From NCBI GenBank assembly GCA_003427395.1, contig BFEA01000016.1, positions 3,435,590 to 3,487,789 on the forward strand: a DNA stretch of 52,200 nt, in the 5' to 3' direction. The notes beneath the pieces are model-generated. The model did not search any database. It was not told the DNA's origin and saw only the letters and a program-made list of their open reading frames with translations. This DNA is from Chara braunii (lineage: Eukaryota > Streptophyta > Charophyceae > Charales > Characeae). Positions within the stretch are counted from its first letter, which is position 1, and every line of letters starts with the position of its first letter. Of this stretch, positions 51,614 through 52,200 are shown piece by piece. The translations under genes and the position numbers were made by a program.

Positions 51614-52200
51614 ATTCTCTTAGCCAGGGTTTGTTGACCTAGTCCTTCTTGTCTTCATTGCAAATACGACTGACCTTCCAATGCGCTATGAACACCCCTC
51701 GCGGAAGTCACCGCTTGTCCTGTCCCTTGCACGTCAAGGTCCAAGGGTGATTGCAATCCATCCCTTACTTGTGGATTCCCAAAAAGAGAGGTAGTCTGAC
51801 AACCTCTCCTTTTGATTTAGGTTTTTGTATCTTCTGGGGCATTGTTCGTGACCCAAGACACGGACCAGGCATATGAGCAGGAGCGTGTCTGTTGGGGTGA
51901 GAGATCAAATGCTGCCCCTACTGTCTTCACCCGAAAATGATGCCTGGGCATTGTATTCAACTTACCTTAAAAAGATCAGATTCTCGTTTTTACTCATTTC
52001 ACAAATGGAACGCCCCTTCGAATATAACGCCCGGGCGTTATATTCTAGTAAAGATTTTCATGCCGGCTGGGCCTGCCCGGCCGGGCACCCGGGCGTGCAA
52101 AAAAAAAGAACTAAAAAAAATGGCCTTTCTTCGCTCTCCCAGAGGACCCGAAATACGGGCTCTTCTCATTTTTTGAGAGTTGGCGGTCAAAGGGGGGGGG
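51614..52200. other. Right end, no recognised gene
   Basis: 51935-52045 has a near-palindromic pair: a TGCCTGGGCATTGTATTCA word and ATAACGCCCGGGCGTTATAT. GGCCTGCCCGGCCGGGCACCC at about 52069 resembles GC-rich words in the TIR element at 30.65-31.24 kb (CCCGGCCGGGC), so another copy of a related repeat may begin here. Confidence 0.45.

Overview
The window looks like nuclear DNA of a eukaryote. It has no operons or prokaryotic signals. It has long GA/CT and GT microsatellites, split coding exons with GT-AG borders, several LTR retrotransposons of plant Ty3/gypsy type (two with initiator-tRNA-Met-like primer sites), short inverted-repeat elements and two runs of N. A streptophyte lineage with a large repeat-rich genome, such as a charophyte alga, would fit, but the sequence alone does not prove this.

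Layout. 1-3 kb: no recognisable gene. About 3.9-9.7 kb: a decayed minus-strand Ty3/gypsy element reading gag-like, RT, RNase H, integrase, then two extra ORFs downstream of integrase, one very acidic. 9.7-13.5 kb: low-complexity DNA with an N gap whose two edges are identical. 13.8-45.9 kb: the best candidate host gene, plus strand. It has a first exon with a signal-peptide-like segment and later exons (25.8, 31.65, 32.7 and 45.5 kb) whose phases match and which carry EGF-like cysteine patterns. Its introns hold most of the repeats: a 121-129 bp minisatellite (17.4-18.0 kb), foldback elements (16.6-20.5 kb), a broken RING-finger exon (19.4-19.7 kb), a minus-strand exon of 248 codons (21.1-21.8 kb), short segmental duplications, a TIR element (30.65-31.24 kb) and an LTR retrotransposon cluster (34.4-45.1 kb).

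The LTR cluster contains two related LTR types. LTR A (34391-35601) and LTR B (44077-45089) are the same family. LTR II (36996-37894) is a shorter relative with its own primer site. One gag-pol set (39.7-44.1 kb) is broken by frameshifts, stops and a precise 405-bp TIR element insertion with an 8-bp target duplication in RNase H. LTRs and leaders carry many copies of a GCTGACGTGGCAT-like motif.

46.4-46.64 kb holds the most unusual signal: a hammerhead-ribozyme core (46458-46494) directly beside a long foldback element. A second, inverted copy at 19.3 kb has lost the 5' half of that core. The right end (47.9-52.2 kb) has triplicated GA-repeat blocks, an ~840-bp TCTAC-rich satellite, perfect hairpins and a minus-strand ORF of unknown function.
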